NCBI GenBank assembly: GCA_934646175.1
Contig: CAKUEI010000024.1
Coordinates: 1 to 20,160 of the forward strand
Direction: 5' to 3'
DNA length: 20,160 nucleotides
From: an uncultured Oscillospiraceae bacterium
GTDB lineage: Bacteria; Bacillota; Clostridia; Oscillospirales; Oscillospiraceae
Positions within the stretch are counted from its first letter, which is position 1, and each line of letters opens with the position of its first letter. The translations under genes were made by a program, and so were the position numbers. Positions 6,485 through 13,731 of this stretch are shown one piece after another. Below the pieces are notes generated by a model. The model saw nothing but the letters and a program-made list of their open reading frames with translations, was not told the DNA's origin and did no database searches.

Positions 6485-7306
6485 ATGGAACCTGTCATTT
6501 CCAGCGACTTGATCCCTGAGCTTTTCTCTGTGAAGGGAAAGGTCTGCTTTATCACCGGCATCGGCGGCATGGGTGCCATGTACGCTCGCGCCTTCGCCCA
6601 TAACGGCGCCAAGGTAGCCCTGGCCAACCGCACCAAGAGCAAGGCCGACAAGATCTGTGAAGAGCTGAAGGCGGAAGGCTATGACTGCAAGAGCTACGGT
6701 CTGGATGTCAGCAAGAAGGACCAGGTGGCCGACGTGGTCAAGGAGATCGTGGCCGATTTCGGCTCCATCGACATTCTGATCCACACCGCCGCCGTGGGCT
6801 TTAACGACGACCCCCTGAACCTCAACGACGAAGAGCTGCGCATCACCACCGAGATCAACTATTACGGCACCCTGTACGTCAACGAGGCCGTGGGCAACGT
6901 CATGGCCAAGCAGGGCTGGGGCCGCATTATCAACATCAACAGCATCGACGGCTATTCCGTCAACTGCATCGACGGCATGACCTATGCCTGCACCAAGGCC
7001 GCCATGCAGCAGCTGACCCGGAACTACGCCGTCTCTCTGGCAGATAAGGGCGTCACCGTGAACGGCATCGCCCCCGTGTGGATCTGGACCCCTATGATGG
7101 AGCAGCGCCCCAAGGACTACATGGTGCAGGCCGCCGCCACTATCCCCATGGGCCGCGTCTCTTATGCCGAGGATTATCTGGGCATGACCTTCTTCCTGGC
7201 CAGCGAGGCCTCCGCCTATGTCACCGGCCAGACTTTTCTGGTGGACGGCGGATGGAAGGCCAGCCGTATTTTCCATTACCGTGATGAGGAAGGAGTGCTT
7301 CACTAA
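6485..7306 (+). CDS. Short-chain dehydrogenase/reductase (SDR), 273 aa
   Basis: NAD(P)-dependent oxidoreductase of the classical SDR family, acting on an alcohol/carbonyl pair. The Rossmann cofactor loop is TGIGGMG (residues 24-30). The catalytic set is S153 (NINSIDGYS) and Y167-x-x-x-K171 (YACTK). The C-terminal DGGW near residue 255 is also typical. ATG at 6485 is chosen over the upstream in-frame start at 6428 because GAAAGGAG (6467-6474) is 10 nt before it and family homology begins there. Its TAA overlaps the ATG of GRE-2 (TAATG), so the two are translationally coupled and probably act in sequence: either making the GRE-2 substrate by reducing a ketone or processing the GRE-2 aldehyde/ketone product. 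Substrate is not known. Confidence 0.94.
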   Translation: MEPVISSDLIPELFSVKGKVCFITGIGGMGAMYARAFAHNGAKVALANRTKSKADKICEELKAEGYDCKSYGLDVSKKDQVADVVKEIVADFGSIDILIHTAAVGFNDDPLNLNDEELRITTEINYYGTLYVNEAVGNVMAKQGWGRIININSIDGYSVNCIDGMTYACTKAAMQQLTRNYAVSLADKGVTVNGIAPVWIWTPMMEQRPKDYMVQAAATIPMGRVSYAEDYLGMTFFLASEASAYVTGQTFLVDGGWKASRIFHYRDEEGVLH

Positions 7307-9591
7307 TGCTGCCCGAAGCTGCCACTGTCGCCTGCAGCGACCGCATTGCCCGCCTGCGTGACGAGCGGGAGAACGACCACGACCGCAGCCAGATCCCGCA
7401 CCGGGATCTGGTGTACCGCGAGGAGTTTGCCAAACACCCCAGCGACTGCGCCGCCCTGCGCTTTGCCTACGGCTTCTCCCGGTTCCTTCAGGTAAAAAAG
7501 ATCCACCTGAAGCCCCATGACCTGCTGGCGGGCTTTGCCTATCGCTATACGTACAACACCACTCTGCCCGTCCTCATGGACGACGATTATGACCCTCACT
7601 TCCGTCCCGAGTACGATGTGGACAACGTTCGCGAGGCACAGGAGGCCAAGGAACTGGCCGGCCTTGCGGAAGGAAGCGACGGCGCCGCCACCCTGGATAT
7701 GTTCCCCCGTGCCATTCGCGTCTGGCTCTTTAAGCACTGGGAGAGCGGGCACATCCTGCCCGGCTACCACCGCGTGGTGGAAAAGGGCTTCGGCGGCCTT
7801 GCAAAAGAGGGCGAGGCTGCGCTGGCCAAAGCAAGCGACGCCCAGCGTCCCTATGTGCAGGCCATGCTGATGTGCAACAAGGCCGCCTCCGCCTATATCC
7901 GCCGGTACGAGGCGCTGGCCGCCGACATGGCCGCCTCCTGCACCGACGAGGCAAACAAGGCTCAGCTTTTGAAGATCGCAGAGGCCTGCGGCCACATTGC
8001 CGAGGGCGTGCCCCAGTCCTTCTTCGAGGCCGTCCAGCTCATCTGGTTCACCCACGAGATGCTATATGTGGAGAACGATCCCGCCTCTATCTCTCTGGGC
8101 CGTCTGGACCGCACCCTGTACCCCTTCTATGCGGAGGACGTGGCCGCGGGCAAGCTCACCTATGAAGAGGCCAGCGACTACATGGATGCCCTGTGGATCA
8201 AGTTCTCTGCCAACCTGCACGCCTATCAGAACGTGACCATCGGCGGCATCGACCCCGAGACCGGCGAATTCACCGCCAACGACGTGACCTATATCATTCT
8301 GCAGTCCACCCGCCGTCTGCGCTTTGATCAACCGCTGATCTCCCTGCGCTATAATGACAACATGCCCGACAAAATGTGGGCGGAAGCGCTGGCTCTGGTC
8401 AAGACCGGCACCGGCTTCCCCGCGTTCTTCTATGACGGTGCCTGCATCAAGGCCAAGGAGAAGATGGGCATCGCCCCGCAGGACGCCAAAAACTACGCCC
8501 TCATCGGCTGCGTGGAAATGGGCACCCCCGGCAAGGAATATGCCAAGACTGAGGTGCTGCGCATCAACTGGACCATGATCCTGGAGCTGATGCTCAACTC
8601 CGGCCGCACCCTGCTGCAGGATGAGCCCTTCCCTCTGGAAGAGCAGAAGGATCTGGACTCCATTCAGAGCTTTGAGGAATTCTATGACTGGTATAAGTGC
8701 GAGATGATCCACTTCGGCAAGCTGGGTATGGACGCGGTGAACCTGCTGGACCCCGCCGTCATGGAATTCTACCCCACCCCCTTCCTCTCCTGCACCATGG
8801 AGGAGTGCTATGAGAAGGGGCTGGACGTCACCGGCGGCGGCACCCACTATAACAACACCGGCGTCAACATCTGCGGCATGGCCAACACCGTAGACTCTTT
8901 GGCCGCCATCCGCCAGGTGGTGTTTGAAGAGCATCTGGTGACCCTTTCCGAGCTCGCCAAGGCCGTGCGCGCTAACTTTGAGGGCTACGAAGAGCTGCAG
9001 AGCATTCTCGTCAACCGCTGCCCCAAGTTCGGCAACGATATTGACAGTGTGGATAACCTGATGTCCGACCTGGTGGCCTCCTTCGCCGCCGTGGTGGAGA
9101 CGTACCGCAATCCCCGGGGCGGTAAATTCCAGCTGGGCCTTTACTCCGTGGAGGATCACGCCAAGATGGGCCTGCGCACCGGCGCTTCCCCCGACGGGCG
9201 CAAGGCGGCCACCAGCCTCGCCAACGCCATCAGCCCCGTTCAGGGCCGCGACACCGTGGGGCCCACCGCAGTGATCAATTCCCTGCTGAAGACCGACCTG
9301 TCCGCCGCCACCAATGGCATGGTGCTGGATTTGAAGTTCAACCCTGCCTTTTTGGAGAATCCCCGTCACACCGAGGCTCTGCGGGCTCTGATCGACACCT
9401 ACTGCCGGCACGGCGGCATGGAGATCCAGTTCAACGTCATCGACCGCGCCACTCTGGTGGACGCTCAGAACCACCCCGAAAAACACAAGGATCTGGTGGT
9501 CCGCGTCTCCGGTTTCTCCGCCTACTTTGTCACCCTGATGAAGACCACCCAGGACGAGATCATTCACCGCACCGAGTACGCCAACATGTGA
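7306..9591 (+). CDS. Glycyl radical enzyme 2 (Cys-x-Glu eliminase/decarboxylase type), paralogue of GRE-1, 761 aa
   Basis: Second radical enzyme of the PFL-like superfamily. The thiyl cysteine is C402 with E404 (LIGCVEMGTPGKEY), and the radical glycine is G736 in RVSGFSAYF, 25 residues from the C terminus. Both domains are complete. The protein is collinear with GRE-1, sharing for example GHILPG near residue 150, SLGR(L/M)D, DSIQSFEEFYDWYK and SAATNGMVLDLKF. By eye about half of residues are shared, so this is an ancient duplication with likely different substrates, not a recent copy. The start ATG overlaps the SDR stop codon, with AAGGAG 11 nt upstream. No activase follows; the one beside GRE-1 is the likely partner. 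It should not be named pyruvate formate-lyase because the Cys-Cys pair is missing. Substrate unknown. Confidence 0.95.
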   Translation: MLPEAATVACSDRIARLRDERENDHDRSQIPHRDLVYREEFAKHPSDCAALRFAYGFSRFLQVKKIHLKPHDLLAGFAYRYTYNTTLPVLMDDDYDPHFRPEYDVDNVREAQEAKELAGLAEGSDGAATLDMFPRAIRVWLFKHWESGHILPGYHRVVEKGFGGLAKEGEAALAKASDAQRPYVQAMLMCNKAASAYIRRYEALAADMAASCTDEANKAQLLKIAEACGHIAEGVPQSFFEAVQLIWFTHEMLYVENDPASISLGRLDRTLYPFYAEDVAAGKLTYEEASDYMDALWIKFSANLHAYQNVTIGGIDPETGEFTANDVTYIILQSTRRLRFDQPLISLRYNDNMPDKMWAEALALVKTGTGFPAFFYDGACIKAKEKMGIAPQDAKNYALIGCVEMGTPGKEYAKTEVLRINWTMILELMLNSGRTLLQDEPFPLEEQKDLDSIQSFEEFYDWYKCEMIHFGKLGMDAVNLLDPAVMEFYPTPFLSCTMEECYEKGLDVTGGGTHYNNTGVNICGMANTVDSLAAIRQVVFEEHLVTLSELAKAVRANFEGYEELQSILVNRCPKFGNDIDSVDNLMSDLVASFAAVVETYRNPRGGKFQLGLYSVEDHAKMGLRTGASPDGRKAATSLANAISPVQGRDTVGPTAVINSLLKTDLSAATNGMVLDLKFNPAFLENPRHTEALRALIDTYCRHGGMEIQFNVIDRATLVDAQNHPEKHKDLVVRVSGFSAYFVTLMKTTQDEIIHRTEYANM

Positions 9592-9701
9592 CAGGTTTTT
9601 TCTATTTCACGTTGGTGAACGCCCTTTCATTTCGATTGATTCCATGCAAAAAAAGTAGGAAATTGTGTAGAATCGGACCCATTGCTATTATATTCTTTTA
9701 C

Positions 9702-9713
9702 AAATTGCAATTT
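9702..9713. promoter_or_regulatory. 12-bp palindrome just upstream of the opp promoter
   Basis: AAATTGCAATTT is a perfect 12-bp palindrome ending 6 bp before the -35, centred about 47 bp upstream of the predicted start. This is a usual place for an activator site. The binding protein is unknown. Confidence 0.45.
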
Positions 9714-9719
9714 TAGGCA

Positions 9720-9748
9720 TTGACGGCTGCATCTTCCTGTCCTATAAT
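9720..9748 (+). promoter_or_regulatory. Strong sigma-A-type promoter for the peptide transporter operon
   Basis: -35 TTGACG (9720-9725) and a consensus -10 TATAAT (9743-9748) have 17-bp spacing. Predicted start near 9755 gives a leader of about 230 nt before the ATG at 9988, interrupted by the hairpin at 9831-9870. Confidence 0.85.
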
Positions 9749-9830
9749 GTCGACATCTCAAAAATGTGTCAAGTGGTTGACGAATCTGTTCCCGTATGCA
9801 GCGGTCATTTCCTTACGATTGTAATGTGGC

Positions 9831-9870
9831 AAAGGCGCCCATCCATTACGATGCATGGGCGCCTTTTCTA
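9831..9870 (+). terminator. Leader terminator (possible attenuator) ahead of the peptide transporter operon
   Basis: A perfect 12-bp inverted repeat (AAAGGCGCCCAT 9831-9842; 9855-9866) with a 12-nt loop is followed by T-rich sequence. It lies downstream of the strong promoter at 9720-9748 and upstream of the first gene, so it would stop transcripts in the leader unless relieved. A competing stem is possible: 9818-9829 pairs with loop bases 9843-9852 over 10 pairs with one bulge. It may also end read-through from the GRE-2 operon. Confidence 0.75.
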
Positions 9871-9987
9871 TTCTTTCGTTCTTTGGGCCTTTAAAGTGTG
9901 ATGTCAACCCCTGCAACAGTATTTTTGACCGGCACTCCGGTTGGAAATAGATCTATCTTTGCGAAAGCAAACGAGGAGGAAACACAA

Positions 9988-11625
9988 ATGAAGAAGCGTA
10001 TCCTGGCTTTGCTGCTGACCGGCTGCCTCGCAGTTTCTCTGCTGGCAGGCTGCAGCAACAAGGGCACCGAGCCCTCCAATACTCCTTCCGGTGACGACAC
10101 CACCGCGAAGAAGATCAGCGTGGGCATCACCACCGCAGAGGCCTCTATGGACCCCATCAAGTCCGCTGACGGTTTCTATGTCTTGCTGCTGGGCAACGTC
10201 ATCGGCGGCCTGTACAACGTTGACGCCAACAACCAGCTGCAGCTGGATCTGGCCGAGTCCGTTCAGGAGAGCGAAGACGGCCTGACCTACACCTTCACTC
10301 TGCGTGACGCCACCTGGTCCAACGGCACCCCGGTGACCGCCAACGACTTCGTCTTCGCATGGCGCCGTCTGGCCGATCCCACCTCCGGCACCCAGTATGC
10401 CTACCTGGTGGAAGAGTGCCACATCAAGAACGGTGCTGCCGTTGCCGCCGGCGAGAAGTCTCCTGAGGAGCTGGGCGTCACCGCCATCGACGAAAAGACC
10501 CTGCAGGTCGAGCTGGAGACCGCTACCCCTTACTTCGCCAGCATGACCGCTTTCTCCCCCTTCTGCCCCCTGAACGAGGAATATGTGACCGAGCAGGGCG
10601 ATCAGTTCGCTCTGAGCAAGGACAACATGATCTACTGCGGCGCGTACACCCTGACCGATTGGGACGTGTCCGGCAACACCATCACCATGACCAAGAACCC
10701 CAACTACTGGGATGCCGAGAACGTGCAGGTGGAGGAAGTCAACTTCCAGGTCGTTCCCGACGCGCAGCAGGGCGTTATGTCCTATGAGAACGGCGATCTG
10801 GACCGCATCACCCTGACCGGCGACCTGGTCGGTCAGTATGCCACCTCCGACGAGTTCTCCAGCGATCTGGGCGTGTTCAACTGGTACCTGTACTTTAACA
10901 ACAACACGGTTCCCAACGAGAAGATGCGTCAGGCCATCGCCTACGCCATCAACCGTGAGGATCTGGTCCAGAACGTCCTGAAGGACGGCTCCGTTGCTCA
11001 GCACAACCAGCTGATGACCGGCCTGTACACCAATGCCACCACCGGCGAAGACTTCAACACCGCCTGCGGTCCTCACTATGAGACCGACAAGGACAAGGCC
11101 AAGGAGCTGTGGGCTGAGGCTCAGGCCGAGACCGACATGCGCACCATCACTCTGACCTATGAAGAGGAGAACGCCTCTATCGCCAACACCGCCGCTTACA
11201 TCCAGTCCGAGATCGAGACCACTCTGGAGGGTCTCACTGTCGAGCTGCAGAGCCTGCCCAAGAAGAGCCGCATCCAGAACATGCAGGACGGCAACTATCA
11301 GGTCGCTCTGCACCGCTGGGGTCCTGACTACAACGATGCTTCCTGCATCATGAGCCTGTACTCCACCACCAACCCCTACAACTACGCCAACTGGTCCAAC
11401 AAGAAGTATGACGAGCTGATGGAGCAGTGCACCACCACTCTGGCCACCGATCCCGAGGCCCGCTGGAACGCCTATGTCGAGGCCGAGAGCATTCTGGCTG
11501 ATTCCGCCATCTGCGTGCCCATCTTCCAGGTCGGCAACGCCGTCCTGACCCGCACCGGCATCTCCGGTATCACCAACCACCTGACCGGCGTCTCCTGCTA
11601 CTACAAGTACGTGACTGTCGGTTAA
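9988..11625 (+). CDS. oppA: Peptide ABC transporter substrate-binding lipoprotein (SBP_bac_5 family), 545 aa
   Basis: Extracytoplasmic solute-binding lipoprotein of the oligopeptide/dipeptide class. A short basic N terminus and hydrophobic signal (MKKRILALLLTGCLAVSLLA) end in the lipobox LAGC with lipidated C22. A Ser/Thr/Asp-rich linker (about 23-45) precedes the large binding domain (about 50-540), with family hallmarks near TWSNGTPVTANDFVFAWRRL and NPNYWDAENVQVEEVNF. The frame opens at 9898, but ATG 9988 is chosen because GAGGAGGA lies 7 nt before it and the signal peptide starts there. It is the first gene of an operon with two permeases and two ATPases, separated from the next gene by a strong hairpin that may favour its higher expression. 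Ligand is unknown; opp naming is by family and gene order only. Confidence 0.95.
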   Translation: MKKRILALLLTGCLAVSLLAGCSNKGTEPSNTPSGDDTTAKKISVGITTAEASMDPIKSADGFYVLLLGNVIGGLYNVDANNQLQLDLAESVQESEDGLTYTFTLRDATWSNGTPVTANDFVFAWRRLADPTSGTQYAYLVEECHIKNGAAVAAGEKSPEELGVTAIDEKTLQVELETATPYFASMTAFSPFCPLNEEYVTEQGDQFALSKDNMIYCGAYTLTDWDVSGNTITMTKNPNYWDAENVQVEEVNFQVVPDAQQGVMSYENGDLDRITLTGDLVGQYATSDEFSSDLGVFNWYLYFNNNTVPNEKMRQAIAYAINREDLVQNVLKDGSVAQHNQLMTGLYTNATTGEDFNTACGPHYETDKDKAKELWAEAQAETDMRTITLTYEEENASIANTAAYIQSEIETTLEGLTVELQSLPKKSRIQNMQDGNYQVALHRWGPDYNDASCIMSLYSTTNPYNYANWSNKKYDELMEQCTTTLATDPEARWNAYVEAESILADSAICVPIFQVGNAVLTRTGISGITNHLTGVSCYYKYVTVG

Positions 11626-11675
11626 TCTTCCACACTGAATTGGTCTTCAGGGTTTGATCCAACGCGACCCTAAGG

Positions 11676-11708
11676 GCCGCGGGGCCCCGCACGGGGCCCC
11701 GCGGCTTT
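11676..11708 (+). terminator. GC-rich intercistronic hairpin after the binding-protein gene
   Basis: An all-GC perfect 13-bp stem (arms 11676-11688 and 11693-11705, loop GCAC) is followed by only TTT. Between a binding-protein gene and its permease genes such a structure usually allows partial read-through and stabilises the upstream mRNA, giving more binding protein than transporter. Confidence 0.75.
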
Positions 11709-11733
11709 CAACGATAAGGAGGACTTCTCTTCC

Positions 11734-12666
11734 ATGGGTAAGTACATTTTAAAACGCATCCTCATATCAGTAGTCACGCTGTTGGTGATCCTGCTGATCT
11801 TGTTTACCATGCTGGAATTCATGCCCGGTTCCCCCTTCAACGACGAAAAGCTGACCGAACAGCAGCTGGCCGCCCTGCAGGAGAAGTACGGGCTGAATGA
11901 TCCATTCCCCGTCAAGTTTGTCCGTTACGTGGGCAACATTCTGAAAGGTGACTTCGGCGTCTCCTACAACATCCAGGCAAATATGCCGGTCTCCCAGCTG
12001 CTGGGTGCCCGTCTGCCGCTGAGTATCCGCATCGGCCTGCAAGCCGCGCTTTTGGGTACTGTCATCGGCCTCTTACTCGGAATATTAGCCGCTTTGAAGC
12101 GGAATACCATATTTGATTCGTTGTCCACAGGCATTTCCGTTCTGGGCATCAGTCTGCCGAACTTCGTGTTCGCCCTGCTGCTGTCTTACTTCTTGGGCTA
12201 TAAGGCGAAGATCTTCCCCATCCTTTATTCCGCCAAGCTGCCCTTCTTCTCCACCATTCTCCCCACCATTTCGCTGGCCATGTTCACCATTGCAAACATT
12301 GCCCGTTATTCGAGAAGCGAACTGATCGAGGTCATGAACACGGATTACATCCTGCTGGCAGAGTCCAAGGGTCTTTCCAAAGCGAAGGTGGTCCTGCGCC
12401 ACGCCCTGCGCAATGCCCTGATCGGCATCGTCACGGTGCTCGGCCCCCTGATCGTCAACCTGCTCACTGGTTCTCTGGTGGTGGAAAAGGCGTTCTCCAT
12501 CCCCGGCATCGGCAGTCTGTTTGTCACTGCCATTCAGTCTAACGACTATAACGTCGTGCTATCCATCAGCTTTGTTTACAGCCTGATGTTCATCGGCATG
12601 ATGCTGCTGGTCGATATCCTGTACTGCGTCATCGATCCGCGCGTCCGTCTTTCGAAAGGAGAGTGA
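11734..12666 (+). CDS. oppB: Peptide ABC transporter permease, OppB/DppB type, 310 aa
   Basis: Inner-membrane permease subunit. It begins with the type-specific N-terminal helix (GKYILKRILISVVTLLVILL) and a periplasmic segment containing LNDPFPVKFVRYVGNILKGD, then five further helices typical of BPD_transp_1. The cytoplasmic EAA loop that contacts the ATPases is at about residues 205-230 (YILLAESKGLSKAKVVLRHA). The C terminus DPRVRLSKG is also characteristic. ATG at 11734 follows TAAGGAGGA (11715-11723) by 10 nt. The second permease begins 5 nt after its stop, with its Shine-Dalgarno inside this gene's 3' end. It pairs with that permease to form the membrane channel. Confidence 0.95.
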   Translation: MGKYILKRILISVVTLLVILLILFTMLEFMPGSPFNDEKLTEQQLAALQEKYGLNDPFPVKFVRYVGNILKGDFGVSYNIQANMPVSQLLGARLPLSIRIGLQAALLGTVIGLLLGILAALKRNTIFDSLSTGISVLGISLPNFVFALLLSYFLGYKAKIFPILYSAKLPFFSTILPTISLAMFTIANIARYSRSELIEVMNTDYILLAESKGLSKAKVVLRHALRNALIGIVTVLGPLIVNLLTGSLVVEKAFSIPGIGSLFVTAIQSNDYNVVLSISFVYSLMFIGMMLLVDILYCVIDPRVRLSKGE

Positions 12667-12671
12667 GTGAC

Positions 12672-13718
12672 ATGGAAGAAGCGATCAAGAAAACCCACTC
12701 CCCGGACGCGTTCAAGCGCAACACTGCCCATCACGCGGTGGATAATATCGAGCACTATTCCAACAAAAACTATTTTCAGGACGTGTGCTCCCGCATTTTC
12801 CATAATCCCGTGGCCATGGTCAGTTTGGTGATCATCGTGATCATTATGCTGTTTGCCATCGTGGCCCCCATCACCAGCCCCTATACCTATAAAGAGGTCA
12901 ACACCGCCCAGTCCAACCTGAAGCCCCGCATCCCTGGTCTGGAGAAACTGGGCATTCTGGACGGCGGTACCGAAGTCGTGGTGAAGCCCGGCGGCGGCGT
13001 GGAAGTGGTAAAGAGCTATGAATACCGCGGTCTGGACAACGTGTACCACTATTTCGGCACCGATAACCTGGGCCGTGACATCTGGACCCGTACCGCCGTC
13101 GGTACCCGCATCTCCCTTCAGATCGCCGGCGTGGCCGTGATCATCGACATCTGCATCGGCGTGCTGTTCGGCCTGATCTCCGGCTATTTCGGCGGCATGG
13201 TGGACACCATCATGCAGCGCATTGTAGAGGTCCTGTCCGGCATCCCCACGCTGGTGGTCGTTACCCTGCTGCTGATGGTGCTGAAGCCCGGCCTTACCAG
13301 CATCATCATCGCCATGGTCTTTACCGGGTGGATCAACATGAGCCGAATCGTCCGCGCGCAGGTATTGAAACTGAAGGGACAGGAGTACGTGCTGGCCAGC
13401 AAGACTCTGGGTGCCTCCAGCCGCGACATTATCTTCAAGGACCTGCTGCCCAACACCCTGGGTCAGATCATCGTCACCTTCATGTTCTCCATCCCCAACG
13501 CCATCTTCACCGAGGCTTTCCTGGCCTTCATCGGTCTGGGCGTTCCCAACCCCATGGCTTCTCTGGGTACCCTGATCAACGACGGCTATCAGTCCGCCAT
13601 GACCTACCCCTACATGATCATCATGCCAGTGGTGGTGCTGGGTCTTTTGATGCTGTGCTTTAACCTGTTCGCAGACGGTTTGCGGGACGCCATCGACCCG
13701 CAGATGAAGCAGATGTGA
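12672..13718 (+). CDS. oppC: Peptide ABC transporter permease, OppC/DppC type, 348 aa
   Basis: Second channel-forming permease. It has an N-terminal cytoplasmic tail and first helix (about residues 45-70), then an insert and the signature HYFGTDNLGRDIWTR (about 127-141). Helices of BPD_transp_1 follow, with the EAA loop YVLASKTLGASSRDIIFKDL. The insert between helix 1 and the signature (about 75-125) contains GGTEVVVKPGGGVEVVKSY and is longer than in short homologues. A GTG at 12663 is in frame but directly abuts the Shine-Dalgarno AAGGAGAG, so ATG 12672, about 8 nt downstream, is chosen. Tightly packed between the OppB-type permease and the OppD-type ATPase. Confidence 0.95.
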   Translation: MEEAIKKTHSPDAFKRNTAHHAVDNIEHYSNKNYFQDVCSRIFHNPVAMVSLVIIVIIMLFAIVAPITSPYTYKEVNTAQSNLKPRIPGLEKLGILDGGTEVVVKPGGGVEVVKSYEYRGLDNVYHYFGTDNLGRDIWTRTAVGTRISLQIAGVAVIIDICIGVLFGLISGYFGGMVDTIMQRIVEVLSGIPTLVVVTLLLMVLKPGLTSIIIAMVFTGWINMSRIVRAQVLKLKGQEYVLASKTLGASSRDIIFKDLLPNTLGQIIVTFMFSIPNAIFTEAFLAFIGLGVPNPMASLGTLINDGYQSAMTYPYMIIMPVVVLGLLMLCFNLFADGLRDAIDPQMKQM

Positions 13719-13731
13719 GGAGGTGCCCGAA

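Larger units (their letters stand above)
9592..9987 (+). other. Leader and promoter region upstream of the peptide transporter operon
   Basis: No gene is supported in these 396 bases. The region is AT-richer than its surroundings, especially 9640-9720. It holds a possible weak promoter (TTGTGT 9663-9668, 17 bp, TATTAT 9686-9691), a 12-bp palindrome, a strong promoter, a transcription terminator hairpin inside the leader, and the binding-protein ribosome binding site GAGGAGGA (9973-9980). A small 5-bp hairpin at 9606-9619 is too weak to call a terminator for the GRE-2 operon. Confidence 0.7.

Noticed and set aside
8062..9567. Long open frame on the minus strand opposite GRE-2 (501 codons)
   Set aside because: It is the same type of antisense shadow as above, with the same composition and no motif.
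7306..9591. Naming the GREs trans-4-hydroxyproline dehydratase or choline lyase
   Set aside because: The GCVE motif is shared by many GRE classes; the flanking residues differ from the HypD sequence as I remember it, and I cannot verify substrate-contact residues without an alignment.
9898..9987. Earlier start for the binding lipoprotein at 9898
   Set aside because: A lipoprotein signal begins at 9988, directly after a strong ribosome binding site; a 30-residue addition would spoil the signal peptide.
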